From Lunularia cruciata (taxonomy: Eukaryota; Streptophyta; Marchantiopsida; Lunulariales; Lunulariaceae): a stretch of 64,000 nucleotides of DNA. The notes beneath the pieces are model-generated. The model worked only from the letters and a program-made list of their open reading frames with translations, had not been told where the DNA came from and made no database searches. The stretch is from NCBI GenBank assembly GCA_948567375.1, contig OX419756.1, forward strand, positions 62,040,552 through 62,104,551, read 5' to 3'. The first letter of the stretch is position 1; every line of letters starts with the position of its first letter. A program made the translations under genes and the position numbers. Below are positions 1-11,950 of the stretch, one piece after another.

Positions 1-1199
1 CTATATTTTCACCATGTGTTAGCTTAATTTTCCTTGCACTTTTGATTTATTTATCAACATTTAGCAATCTTACAATATAAAGTCCCATAATTTGGACTCA
101 ACCCTACTAATCACATGAGTTCTATAAAAGGTGCAATAAAATATTCTTTATTTAGAAGACATGTGAATTGGAGTCCAAACTACCATCCACTGGGATGTTT
201 AAGATTGGTGCAAAGAAGAAGCTATAAAAGAGGCCAAGAAGTCTAACTAGAAATAGTTGTAGGAAGCTAGAGCTATACTCTTAATCCAAATTCACAAGGC
301 TCAAGTTCAACAAAAGACTAGTTATGACTGGAAATTGCAAAAGTACAAATGGCTGTATTTCAACAGAGTAGATTGTATTATGTTCTTTGATTCATTTGTT
401 ACAAGTGAGCAAAGAAGAAATTTCTCTCAAATTATTTTGATATTTATATTGTAGGGAAGGAGAATAGTAATCATAATCATAATACGAAAAAGATAAGAGA
501 TAGACACCTTCATAGAACCAAGTATAAGATTTGAAACTTTCTTATTGTAGGTAATAATACTTCACTCTAAAAAAGCATGTGAGACCAAAACCCATTCGGA
601 CGCCTATGACTTAAGATTCTTTTATCCAAAAGTCATACTAAAAAGTAAAGATTATTTTGAAGTATTTGATATGGTACATTCGGAGATTATAAAAAGAAGA
701 GCTTAGGACGAGGAAGAAATCCATAAGTATCACTTGTATATAAATCCATCACCTAGTCGGCGTATCAATCTATGTACCAAGGTAAGAGAGCTTCGTACAT
801 AGAGTGAGTGAGCGAGTAGAAGGAGGCAAGATCAGTGCAACGTATCTGCTTCAAAGTAAAGAAATTATTATTTTGTTTTATAAATTGTTTAAGAATTTGT
901 TTAAGGTAGATGAGACGCACATTCCTGTCCTGGCATTTGGCCGCTCGGGACTGTCATGTCTATTTTGGCTGCTTTGCAATCTTTTCCTTTCACACTTGTA
1001 CAAGGGACAAACAAGTGCCGTCTCCCTTCGGGGTACTATTTATATATATCATTCATTCCTTCTAAGCTAATATCGTGAACTCAGGACAGTGATTACCAGT
1101 CGAAAGCACGAACTTGCGGTCTAGATTTTGGTAAGAACAGGAAAATCGAAATGTTTTTAGTGAGAATAACACTTCCGGATTTCAATTGATTAAGAATTT

Positions 1200-1373
1200 A
1201 TGAGACGCACATTCCTGTCCTGTCTGTCTCTGCCAGCAACCACAGAAATCATGATTAAGTTCCCAAAATATGCAAAGTCTCACAAGCACGCCTACCGGTA
1301 CTGCTGCTTCGAAGCTCTATATACTGCGTGGTCAAAGCTAGCAACCAGTATCCCCTCACCATACTTTGCGTGA
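1200..1373 (+). CDS. 57-aa ORF, kept in both duplicate copies; unknown
   Basis: The frame starts with MRRTFLS and encodes a basic 57-residue peptide containing KYAKSH and a CC pair. The matching frame in the second copy (31202-31402) has the same start and 66 residues; it differs at its end because of indels after the LAT motif. A decayed relative of the same sequence lies at about 2454-2600 (and 32336-32490), with a different frame and a stop. I recognise no family. It could be one exon of a longer gene, a fragment duplicated within the block, or chance. No signal peptide or membrane segment is evident. Confidence 0.2.
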   Translation: MRRTFLSCLSLPATTEIMIKFPKYAKSHKHAYRYCCFEALYTAWSKLATSIPSPYFA

Positions 1374-2349
1374 CGATTGTTCCGAGGATATCATACTAGT
1401 TAATATCAATGCCCTTAACACATTCATCGCAAAATCATTTCGAAATCAAGCACCAAAATTGATTGTATCTATCAACCATTGAAATCCATTTCCATAGATT
1501 CATGTAATTCCATTTCTATAGAATTCTATGTGGGCTTTCTTGTTTCCTAACTGCAGCTAGTAATTCTGCAACCCTGTTCCCCAACTTTGAGCTCTATGGT
1601 CTCGTCCATTCTCTACTCTATCATGCCCTATTGCTTGGTCCACTCTAGGACCTGTCTATTCCGCTCTGGACACTCCAGGTCCAGTCCCGTGAGCTCTTAT
1701 GTGATTATTTCCCGTGATCCTCACAATGAGATGTTATATTCTTTATTCTATATAGAACCAGTACTCATTTATATCACCCTTCACATTTGAAAATATTAAT
1801 TGTCCAAAGAATAAAAGCAACATAAATCCTGCTGCCTCATTTCCGTAAAACTAAGAAACACAAATAAAATTGAAAAAAAAAGATCAGGACACATCATACT
1901 AAATAACTATTTCAAATACTAAAAGAATCTAGTTACACCCTATCTTTTTATAGAATTATTATGGCTTTCATTCTAGATAACAATTAGGCCAAACTTGAAT
2001 AAAACCAAACCTTATAATAAACCAAACCAATAAAGCCTTATATACTTTTATCCTATAGGCACCAAATGTACACTGGAAAATTCTTTCACGTCTCTCTTAT
2101 CTCTCCTCGCTCCTCGTCGACGCTACGCTAATCTTTTGTATCAATCAACCGTTTATAGATTTCGTATAGGTTTGGCTATATTCACCTGTCTTCTTCGGGC
2201 TTTCCATAGACAGTCCTCTAATAATGATACAGATTTTAAACCTAAACTCTTTTTATCACACCACTTCCTTTAATTTCTGAGTTCAGTATTAGCAGAATCC
2301 AGAATCCCTCTACTACATATGGTGATGTCCGTACAGTCCGTACAAGTAG

Positions 2350-2610
2350 AAAGTACCAACTAGCGCTCTAGAAAAGAATGAATCGAATGAATGTTCCGAA
2401 AGAATAACAATCCGAATTCGAATTTCAGTGTTCAGAACTTTCAAGGTAAATGAGATGCACATTCCTGCTTGGAGTCTAGCAATCATAGACATGATTTAGT
2501 TCCAAAAAACATTGAAAGTCTCACAAGCACGCCGACTGGTAAGGGAATGGTAGTGCTGCTTCGAAGCTACATATACTGCATGATCACCATTAGCAACCAG
2601 TATGTCCTTC
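2350..2610 (+). repeat. Degenerate internal repeat of the 1088-1350 segment
   Basis: The order of short blocks here repeats that at 1088-1350: a GTCGAAAGTAC-like start, an AGAATAACA block, then GAGATGCACATTCCTG, CTCACAAGCACGCC, TGCTGCTTCGAAGCT and TATACTGC. A further diverged copy of the first half lies at 28905-29040. Each copy of the segmental duplication contains both versions. This suggests an older local duplication before the large one. No function is evident. Confidence 0.5.
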
Positions 2611-2670
2611 ATCATACTTTGAGTGACGATTGTAGACGCAGGACTTGCAGAAATCGGGACTATTGCCAAC

Positions 2671-3147
2671 ATGGGGAAGATGAATCACTTCACTACTGGC
2701 TCGTTCATGGTTTTGGTATGTTGCGTGTGCATCGGAGGAATGCTGTTGCCCACAGCAATGGCATCCCGCGTTCTCATGGCGGATAATCCATCAGCACCAC
2801 CACCAGCCTCGCAAAGTTCCGATCCTGATTTCCATCTAACCCGTTTACCCACACTCCCCCCTCTACCCAATACCTTTCCTGGATCGAACCCGCCTTCTGC
2901 GCACCCTTCCCCATCTTCCAGGTCCAATCCTGTTTCCCCCACACTGCCCCCGCTACCCAATATCGTTCAGCTTCCGAGTCTACCTCCTTTCCGTCTACCT
3001 TCTATCCCTTCCGTCCCACTCCCCCCCCGTCCACCTCCTTCTCCCAGAGCTACACATTCCCCTCCTCCTCCACACAATGCGTCTCCTGCTCGGTCTCCGG
3101 AATCTCATGATCATTCTGCCAGGGCTCCCAGTTCTCATAGCGGGTGA
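2671..3147 (+). CDS. Secreted proline-rich (HRGP-like) protein, copy 1
   Basis: From ATG 2671 the frame encodes 158 residues. The first ~32 form a plausible signal peptide: a basic start (MGK), a hydrophobic core with FMVLVCCVCIGGMLLP, and an AMA-type cleavage site. The rest is rich in Pro, Ser and His, with repeated units LPTLPPLPN (twice), LPSLPPF and SPPPPH and no other domain. Prolines in such contexts are often hydroxylated in plant cell-wall proteins, so a wall or extracellular protein is likely. An in-frame ATG at 2623 would add 16 residues but bury the signal peptide, so I prefer 2671. A possible acceptor AG lies at about 2649, so an upstream exon cannot be excluded. The copy at 32557-33033 is also intact. 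A captured gene fragment is the main alternative. Confidence 0.5.
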   Translation: MGKMNHFTTGSFMVLVCCVCIGGMLLPTAMASRVLMADNPSAPPPASQSSDPDFHLTRLPTLPPLPNTFPGSNPPSAHPSPSSRSNPVSPTLPPLPNIVQLPSLPPFRLPSIPSVPLPPRPPPSPRATHSPPPPHNASPARSPESHDHSARAPSSHSG

Positions 3148-3586
3148 TCGTCCGTAATGTGTACTGGGTCTGTCAAGCTGAGACTTCAGAGACTCTGCTG
3201 ACAATTCTGCAACGGTTCCTACTGCACACCGGGGATGATCATCAGCCGTCTCATATTTGTAGATTTACTGATGCGGACGCCTTATTGCTTGACTCATCCG
3301 CACATTGGTTGACTTTCTTAGAAGAGCTTCCTGCTCTCGCGGTTGGTTTACAGATGTAAAGTTTACAAGTCCGAATTTAAGTTTTCGTTTGAGTGCTGTG
3401 ATGGTGGCTACAAGAGCTTGGATCCGTCTGCAGATTTGCCTCTCTATGAGTTTCGGCTCGCCGACTAACACTGGCACCAACCGCGTGGATGAACTGAGGT
3501 AGCAATGCCCTCCGTGCTCAAGAGTACACCGAAATTCGAAATGGAATAAGCGCTAAGCACATGACTCTAGGATGAGCCAAGATAGG

Positions 3587-4257
3587 TAGCTGCAGAAAGC
3601 TATTCGGTAGAATCCTGTGTTCATAGGTCGCAGCATGCGTAACTATTCGTTGAAATAGGTTTGCTCAAAATGCTGCTCCTCGGTACACCGGGGAACACTT
3701 CGGTTCTGTCATTAAGAAGCGTGGAATACCGCTTATGTGATGTCTTTCGGAATTGGAATAAAGTTTACTATGCCCGAATTATCTTTCCTTTCCTTTCTGA
3801 GATCTGGATGGGTTGACCTTATGAGATATTAAAGAGAAAATAAAGCAACAATTGCATGAGATCCTTCAGGAGATATTACGTTCCCCAATTGTATTTCTTA
3901 CAGCGTCTAGCTGCAGAGACCTACTCGTCGAATCCTGTGCTCGTAGGTCGCATGCGTAACTATTTGTTGAAATAAGTTTGTTTAAACGGGTGCCTGAATG
4001 AATGCTGCTCCTCGGTACACCGAGGAGCACTTCGGGTGTGTCACTAAGAAGCGTGGAATACCGCTCATGTGATGTCTTTCATAATTGGACTAAAGTTCAC
4101 TCTGCTCGAATTATCTTTCCTTTCCTTTCTAAGATCTGGATGGTTTGACCTTTTGAGATATATGAGATGCTATAGAAAAATAAAAGCAACAATTGCATGA
4201 GATCCTTCAAGAGAAATTACATTCCCCAAATGTAGTTGTACTTCTCACAGCGTCTAG
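3587..4257 (+). repeat. Two tandem ~320-350 bp units
   Basis: The first unit (about 3587-3907) and the second (about 3908-4257) share long blocks in the same order: TAGCTGCAGA, GCATGCGTAACTATT, TGCTGCTCCTCGGTACACCG, AAGAAGCGTGGAATACCGCT, TTTCCTTTCCTTTCT and CAGCGTCTAG. The second duplicate carries the same pair at about 33466-34105. They are not flanked by inverted repeats or short target duplications that I can see, and they encode nothing. An old LTR pair or a simple tandem duplication are both possible. Confidence 0.7.
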
Positions 4258-4362
4258 AAAGTAAACTCGTCCAGATCATGCGACCTCGAACTCCGTAATT
4301 TGCAAGTCCTGAAAAAAGATCGTTCTGGTTTAGACTAACTTGGGCGTTCTTGATTGGACTTC

Positions 4363-6600
4363 TCACTTCAAGGGTAGTTCGCGTCCTTGTAGTAGAAGTT
4401 TTTACAGTGAAAGAGAAGTGAACCATTACATTCAAGATTAATTTGCAGGCTATTGTAGTGAATGTGGTCTTTAGTTGTCTCTTTTCCATAGTGGGCCATA
4501 GGGTAACACTACTCTCGCTCGGGAGTGTTTTTATCCAAGAGGTTAAACAAAAAACATCAAATGAATTATAGCTTAGTGATTTCTCTTCACTTTTGGTCAC
4601 TTGGATATGTGAAGGAACGACCTGTTCTTGCAAAGTTTACTTGTATTAGTGCAACAATAAGTCACCATAATTCAATATTGAAAATATTTATTATGTGCTT
4701 CAAGAACTGAAATTTATCTTTAAATCATATATTCATAGTGTTGACTCAATCTAGATATCTGATATAGAAGATTGAAAATATACATTCAAATAAGGAGATA
4801 ACCGTAAAAAAATTTTTACGGTTTAAATTTAAATTTAAAAATTTACAGTTTTTTTTTTTAAATTACTAAAAATAAAAGGAGAATAGTATTTGATACGTTG
4901 TAATGAGGGAATTAATAATGACTAATTAAATTTATTAATTAATAAATATGATGTAAAAGACATAGAAATCATACAGTAGAAAATGCAAGTGATCAAATGA
5001 ACATTGGTTTAGTGTTGTTCTTTGTTTAAAAGTAGTATTATAATTATGCATTAAAATTTTAGAATATGAGTGAATATGGATGAAGATTGATTCTATGTTT
5101 ATAATTGATGTAAAAAATATAAAATAATCAAGCGTTGAAAAAATTCATTAATCATTGTATCAATCAAGCATTGATATCAATAAAGATGAAAAAAATAAAA
5201 ATAAAAGTCAATATTGATTAATAATAATTATTTTTTATTTTAAAAATAATAAAAAATTACAGCTAACTTAAATAAATTTAAAATTTAATACCATAATCCA
5301 AAATTTTAAAGGAATACTAGAATCAATATAAGTCAACATGAAACAAATCAATATATCAATATACAAAGCAGTGTGCTAATTTGATATGTTAAGAAAAGTC
5401 CTAAAATTGAAATATACATCTTGTTGTCAAAATAGTTGATTGTTATTCATGCTAGCCAAGCAACTCAACACAATAAGAGAGTGCTTTTTCTGATAGCCTA
5501 AGGAGATTGACCAAAACAAAAGGTTCACGTTATACAACTCTAGAAGATTCTATACACAAGTATACAAGAAGGTAAATGTTGTAATCAAAATCAAAATATA
5601 TTTGTTATTGTCTCTTCAAAACACCATTGATTTTTCTACAGTGGCACAAAGGAAGAACATCACTAGATCTAGCATTTTACTTTAAGAATGGTTAGATATC
5701 TTGTTTATTACAATATAGTCCCAAGGTTGAGAATTTTAATCTTCTTAATAAATTAATAAAGAAGAAGATGTATGAATATTACAAATAGAACATGAGTGGA
5801 AAATACCAAAAGTGAGTGATCTAGTTTAGTTTAGTAGATCCTGTGAGATATGGCATATAGATTCTGCATATTACAAGATTCTAATAAAAAAGTAAGTTTC
5901 TACAATGTATAAAGATTGTGCAAAGCTAGAAGTTGAACAAGACCATATTATCCTTAGTGTGAATGAGCATGGATGGTCTATATTCTATACACTATTGTGA
6001 TAAATGATACTTGAATATTTGGTGTTTGTATTTTTTCATTACTGAATATCTTAATAGTTAGATTTTTACCTGAAATATTTGAAATATTATTTTGCCTCAG
6101 TCACACTAAGATTATGCATGCTTAATAACCAATCAAATTTTTTGGCTAGTTGTATGACTAAATATAAAAATAATTACCTCTCCTGCATAAGTTGTAAACT
6201 ATAACTTTGTGTGTGTTATAAGAATTTCAAGAAACAACTAAGTTGGATGAGCACCTGAGGAAATGTTTTACAGAGGTTTAAAAATATGTAGGAAAAATAA
6301 TTTAGAAAAAAGTAAAAGCCAAAATCTCCAATCATTATCCCAAAAAAATTTGACAAAATTTGTCTAAGTTGGAGTGCATGTTGTTTTTGTTCAAATCAAA
6401 TTGATCAAATATCCACTTATATCAACAAATGACTAAGAAAATAAAATAAAATTCACCCTACCTTCCTTGATACTTTGCATAAAGTCTTCATATCATCCAA
6501 AAAAACCAAAAGTCTTTGTATTGGATGAACATAGAAGTCTGAATGTTTGGTTTAAACATTTAGTTCTTATAACTAAGAGTATCCACCATATCACCTTCCA
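4363..6600. repeat. AT-rich dispersed repeat E, copy A
   Basis: This is one of three copies of a long non-coding repeat. The others are at 17162-19240 and 36811-38090. They share, in order, a GTAGTAGAAGTTTTTA start, a GAAGTGAACCAT block, TCACTTGGATAT, a long AT-rich middle and CATGCTAGCCAAGCAACTCA. No reading frame longer than chance is shared. Copies B and C are preceded by a chromovirus-type LTR; copy A instead abuts the segmental duplication. It may be the non-coding part of a retroelement or plain intergenic DNA copied by segmental duplication. Confidence 0.7.
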
Positions 6601-7049
6601 GGATTTATTATTATTCAGATTTGAGATGAAAGACATAGCAACAAATATTTAGATCAAGAACATTTATCTTTTTGAGTTCTTGTTACCATAGGATAAAACA
6701 AAAGAAACTTCCTCAAGAGGACTGGCAAAGAGAGGATGAGAATAAGCTATGAGTTGGTTCATTTGAAGGCATACTCTAAATCAAGTGGTTGGACAAGAGG
6801 GATAATTCGTGGATGCTCTTTAGTAAATGGGAGGTTTGCAAGATGGTATATCATATGTATTTGATGTTAGGTAAATTATTTATGCATGATTTCTTTCTGT
6901 TTTAAGAAATATTGAGCAGATACATATATATTAGTAGTGTAACCTTGTTAAGCTTGAAGGGAATGGAAGCTTGAAGATTTTCCTCACCTTTTCAAGATCC
7001 CTCCATCCTTGGGAATGATATGCCCCAAAAGAAGACTTTCTTCATAACC
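6601..7049. other. Unassigned AT-rich stretch
   Basis: Copies A and B stop matching near 6600. The segment has no long frame and no recognisable match elsewhere in the window. I see nothing further in it. Confidence 0.4.
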
Positions 7050-7890
7050 AAAGATGCACTTCTATGGGTTGAGTAATGCATTTACCTCCAATGTTGCAAA
7101 TGTTGCAAGACCTTGATCAAGTGCTTAAAGTGCTCTTCCTTGCTCCCATAGACACAAAAGTCATTATTGAAATCTCTCACACTTTTTCCAATGTAAGGTT
7201 TGAACACCTTGTTCATGAAGCGTTGAAATGTACCTAGAGCATTACAAAGCCCCAAAAATGTGACCTTGAAATTTTAAGTTCCCTAAGGTGTGGTGAATGT
7301 GATGAGTTGTTGATGCTTTGGTGTAATCTTGATTTGGTTATAGCCACTATAACCATCTCCAAAACTATACCTCTCATGACTAACAACCTCTTCCAAGATC
7401 TCGTCAAATGACTAGCAAGGAGTAGTATTCCCTTTTGGTAATAACATTAAGCTTCTTGTAATCAATACATACCCAGAGCTTGCTATTCTTCTTTTTCACA
7501 ATCATAATTAGAGATATCCATTTTGAATTCTCCACCTCAAAAAAAAACTCATCTTCCTTGAGGTTATCAATCTCCTTCTTGACAACAAAAGTTATTGGTG
7601 GAATAATGTGACCTTGCTTATGGTAGATTGGTCTTCCATGTGACTCCACCTCTATTTGGTGCTCATCTAAGGTGACGTCATTGAGATCTTTGTAGCTAAA
7701 AGCAAACATATGGATGAACTTGTGCAAAATCTCCTCAAATCTTACCTTCTCCTCCTTGGTAACATTTGAATCATACTCAAGGGTAGATATTCTCCTCTCT
7801 GTCTCCTCTAGTGTCAATAATGATTTATCAAGGTCCTCTAAGACCTCTGGCTTAGGCACAAAGTCCATGTGCACATAAATAATGCACATC
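7050..7890 (-). pseudogene. Gypsy reverse transcriptase fragment (block A)
   Basis: Read on the minus strand, 7889-7404 gives the start of a Ty3/gypsy RT. An acidic region is followed by ISLIMIVKKKNSKLWVCIDY, the fingers motif, and then KKLNVITK. The palm continues at 7403-7050 in another frame with GYSGYNQIKI, a FGLCNAPATFQ-like stretch and a degraded active-site block ending DFCVYGS, where one of the two catalytic Asp positions is Asn. At least one frameshift separates the halves. It follows the protease and gag of the same element at higher coordinates, as expected for a minus-strand gag-PR-RT order. It is dead. Block B lacks this part. Confidence 0.8.
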
Positions 7891-8590
7891 TAAATTGGAT
7901 TTAGATTCATCCTCAATTGAATAAGTCTCTTCCTCCATGTTGTTGTCTATACCTAAGCTCCTTCTTCCTAGTCTGATGATGTTTCTTAATGTGAGATATG
8001 GTTGGTATTGGTTATTTGAACTATAACCCAATGGTATGATAGCCCAATTCTCAAGTACCCTTGGTGTCATTGATTACTTTTTTTGGCTGCTCTCAACCAT
8101 GGCCTCCCAAGTAACAAATTATAACTTGCATCCTTCAAGACTTGGAAAGTCATGAGATTTTGAAATCCCATACCTGATACTGCCACCTTGTCCATCACAC
8201 CCACTGGTCAAACTTGATGCTTGTTTGCTCATTACAAATGTTGAAGATCCAGAGAATATCATACTCAACTTTTTTTTCAACTTCTTTGACATGGCCTTCA
8301 CCACAGATCCTCCATCAACAAGTACATCCTTGATATTATGCCAATTCATCCTTACATTATTCTTGGAGGTGTACCCACAAGCCTACCATGGTTTTGGGTT
8401 TTGCATCCACCACCTCCATTGATATCTGAGTCTTTACTTTCTTCATTCTCTTGCTCCTTGTAGAACTCAAACCACCCCTAAGTTCCTTCCTCAATGTAAG
8501 ATTTAAAGCAATCATTTGACACATCATAATTGGCCTTGTGACTACCAACATCTTCCAACACATTGTAGTTCCATTGTTGCTTTGAGATCA
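7891..8590 (-). pseudogene. Gypsy aspartic protease region (block A)
   Basis: The minus-strand frame at 8349-8119 contains DVLVDGGSVVKAMSKKL, the retropepsin active-site loop of plant gypsy elements (D-G-G variant, as in Tat/Athila-like lineages). A downstream part at 8070-7852 continues toward the RT with GYSSNNQYQPY. In intact elements this enzyme processes the polyprotein. Upstream, 8563-8357 is a linker rich in charged residues. Frames differ between these pieces, so the gene is broken. The assignment to a Tat-like lineage is an inference from the DGG motif. Confidence 0.7.
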
Positions 8591-9950
8591 AGAAATCATC
8601 CATCTCCAACTTCTTCCTTTGAGTCTTTGTGGATTATGTTGAACTAGTAGTGCAAGTAATCCTTGTGGGAACTGGACTACCGTTGCTAGGAATAAATTCT
8701 TGAGAAGAATGTATATCATCTGCAAAACATGATATCTTCTTCTCTTGTGCCAAAAGCTCCAAGTTAAGACCTTTGGAGTTTGAGCATTCTCCCTCTTCAT
8801 ACTTGCTCTCCATCACATCTATGGATACTATCTCCTTGCCTCTATTTTTCATTGGAGGCACTGGGGCTTCACCACCTCCCTCTTTCTCTTTATTTGTCCT
8901 TCATAACGCCTACTTCATGGTATGTGGAATTTGGGCAGTTCTGCTGGATGTGACCTCTACCTCCATAACAAAAATAAATTGTCATTGAAATTGCTAGTTG
9001 TTAGACCTCCTCTATATGGATAGTTCCATAGCCCCTAGGCACTCTCTCAACATTTTGGTCCACCTCTCTCTTCTCTCGTAGTTGCACTACATTGATCTTG
9101 AGATCTGCAAGGTGTTCTATAATAGTTTGAAGGGGATCTTTGGTGGAGGTGCAAGAATAGGAGCAAAATCCTACTTGTGATGGAACCCTTTCTACCAAAG
9201 GATGAAAAGCCCCACCATAATTATAGGCTTGTGGAGTATGTACAACCTCCTTCACCACCAAATCTCTCTCATCTCCTTCCAAATTTTCCTCCATACAAAT
9301 CATAAAATTGGTAGCTTCCACCTTTGAAGAAGGTCTCTAATATCTCACCTTGCTTTGAAATTTTGGTTTCAACCGTCCCACAAAATTCTTGGTGAGCATG
9401 GCTTCTATCCTGCTCATGGTAGTCTCCACATCATCCCTATTGTTCCTCAAGACTATATGAAACTTGTATTCTAACTTCTCCCCTCTTTTTGCATAGACTT
9501 TCACTTTCTCTCCATATCCTTGCTTGAGGAAGGTAATCTCACTCATTCATCTCTCATAACTCTCATCCAAAAAAAAGTTCTCAATAAGTGATATAGTCAA
9601 ACTCTCCCAAGACTACTCTTTCCCATTTGTTTCTTTTTATACTTTGGCTCACCATGTAAGAGCTACATCCTCAAAGAAATCCAGTATCAATGAGGCCCAC
9701 TCATTCTTCCTCCTCTCATTGTTTTCTATGCAAACCCTCTTGAAGTCTCTCAAAAAAGTCTCCACATCCTCCCTATTCTTGCCAAAGAAAACTAGAAGTT
9801 TTCCAATCTTAATCCCTCATTACCTTTTCTTCATATATATATATTCTCCTTATTGTCTCTCACCCAATAATTACAAGTAAACATAAAGTACAAGTATGAT
9901 CAATACCATTTTAGAGTAGTCAACCATAGGCAACACAAAAGATTCAAGTT
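8591..9950 (-). pseudogene. Gypsy gag with zinc knuckle (block A)
   Basis: On the minus strand, 9546-9337 encodes a capsid-like segment with MSEITFLKQGYGEKVKVYAK and a following RDDVETTM-type helix. 9321-9001 continues with a charged linker. A CCHC-like knuckle (CYGGRGHIQQNC, second Cys replaced) lies at about 9000-8940. 8861-8634 is the tail before protease. Block B carries the same order at 20112-19906 and 19464-19231, so the reading is supported by two diverged copies. Frameshifts separate the parts. Confidence 0.7.
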
Positions 9951-10268
9951 GCTCTAGGATTTCCACCACATGATCAAGTCCCAAGATGCATATTAGTCAA
10001 ACTCTTATGGATAGTTTATCCATCAATTGAAAGTTATTTCTATCACTAATCTTGAGAACTATCTGATGAAGGTGATTTTTCCATAGTGGTACTAAGACTC
10101 TCCCCAATATCTTTCACCAAAGTCTCCAAAAATACTATTACTCCACTACACACATGCACTTTTGCAAGTCCTTTTACTACACAAACCTCACACAACTCCT
10201 TGGTTTTAGATCACCTCCCTCCTAATCTTGGTGAAGAAGATCCAACAAGTAATTCCAAGTCAAGTTAA
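9951..10268 (-). pseudogene. Gypsy gag N-terminus (block A)
   Basis: This aligns with the open frame at 20781-20521 of block B but is broken here by stops and a frameshift. The shared protein starts MELHVGSSSPRLGG in block B and includes an LxETLVKDLGESL-type segment. It lies just upstream of the rest of gag in minus-strand order. Confidence 0.55.
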
Positions 10269-11950
10269 TAGCTCCTTTCACTTAATCTATTACTCTCAAA
10301 GGTCAATGACCATGAAAGTGCCTTATCTCTCTTCTCTCCATATAAAGCACTTACAACCTTTTTTCCACTTAGTGGTGTAGGTTTTAGTATCCTCTCTACA
10401 CTCTTATCAAATTCTATTCTAAACTCTTTTTTTTGAATCAACCCTTATAATCACCTCACACCCTTGTGGGACCTTTTATAATACCAAATTTTGCTCTTTA
10501 TGGCCCCCCATGCCTCAAAGATGAGTCTAGACACTCAAACATAGTGTTGTTGTTCTCACACTCTTCACTCATTAGAACTCAACTCCCAAAAAATGACCCT
10601 TCTTCACAATCTCAGTTAATCCTCCCAAGTAGTTACTCCAAATTCTATGAAATTTTACACATACAAGATCCTTTCAAGGGAGTACTCCCCTATGAAAATT
10701 TATTCCTTTTCATTCACCCATTTGGCTAGCAAATCTCTCTATTTATCGCACATCTTCCCAGATTTGGTCTAAAACCACTCTCACTTCAAAAGTCTATAAC
10801 TTATTGTGCAAGAATAATCTCTACACAATTTGTAAACCAAAAGATAGAATAACTTGCACTGGAATTTCTGGAAATTTTTAAAAAAATTGGTGCAAAATGA
10901 AGAAACAACAAACTCTATACAAAATGCAAGAGATTGAACATTCAATGAGAAGATTTTACCCTAACACCTTCCAAACCTTCTAGCTTAGTACATGTAGTAG
11001 ACCTTACAATGATTTTAAGTGTCCCAACTGAAAGATTATTCAAGCTTTCCTCTATGAAAATTTTAGATCCAGATATCAAACTTGAGCTTTTCCCAAAATC
11101 ACCATAATCCCTAAAATCTACAATCCATCTATCACAATCTTTCCAAATCCTCTCATGGATATAATATGTATAATATCAACCCAAATATTATAATGAACTA
11201 TAGGGTATAAAAATGGAATCAAGCTCTCCTGCGAAGGTTTAGCCTTGTCATCTTCTAATGTTCTCTCCAAGTAAGCTCTCATAGCCTCCTTCTATCTAAT
11301 ATACAATTAAATGTGGAACATTATCTTGCCTTCTAAAGAGGACTTAGTAATGGAACCAAAAATGTGAGCCAGTCTATCTCTCACTCAGGATGAACCTCTA
11401 ATGGCTATTAGGGTAGTATATCATGGACTAAGAAGGCAAAGAATGACAACTCTATCTTACTCCTCCAAAGCTAAAATGGGAAAGCACCTCCAAGACTCAA
11501 GACATTGCTCACTAAAGAACTCAATGAAAGAGATAGTTACAAATGAAAGGATGATGAGTATATCCTCACCCCCAGCTTACATACTTGTAAAAAAGTTACA
11601 AAAAAAGTTACTTATGAGAAAAGTAACTCAAGTTAGTAGGGTAAGAGTCAAATAAAGTAAAAGTTTAAAGGAATATCCAAGCACATGGGAATAATCCTAT
11701 GAGTAAGAGATCTTATTCTCCTACCAACTAAGTCAAGGATTCCTTCACATGTGCTATCCTTGGACTAGAGAAAAATCCACCTCAACAAGGCTTGTGGATC
11801 TAGGGTCCTCAAATCTTGCTTCAAAGTCAAATACCAAGGAATAATACCAAGTCAATACACTAGAAGACAAAATAGTGATGTTCACTCTTTTCCCTTCTTC
11901 TAGAATAGGGTCACTTTTATCTTAGCTAGGAATCAGTCTAGCTAATCATG
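10269..11950 (-). repeat. Putative leader and LTR of the block A gypsy element
   Basis: Non-coding sequence upstream of gag (minus strand), matching 20790-22500 of block B throughout. In block B the stretch contains a TATA-like TATATAAGC on the minus strand near 22120, with a decayed equivalent here near 11570. That fits a promoter within an LTR. I could not find clean TG...CA ends or a primer-binding site, so boundaries are approximate and the LTR call is inference. Confidence 0.4.

Larger units (their letters stand above)
1..4362. repeat. Segmental duplication, copy 1
   Basis: This stretch matches 30294-34205 in the same orientation over its whole length. The match runs from the window edge, so the left boundary is not seen. 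It ends near 4362, where copy 1 runs into repeat E and copy 2 runs into single-copy DNA. Copy 2 is about 400 bp shorter because of indels; one example is a segment around 2010-2140 that is missing at about 32020. The block contains a 57-codon frame, a proline-rich protein frame and two tandem ~330 bp units. By eye the copies differ by only a few percent in the coding part and more outside it. I see no transposase or reverse transcriptase in the block. Confidence 0.85.

Noticed and set aside
2685-2960. 91-codon minus-strand frame rich in Gly/Glu
   Set aside because: Exact antisense shadow of the proline-rich frame (Pro codons CCN read as Gly GGN); the same shadow occurs at 32571-32828.
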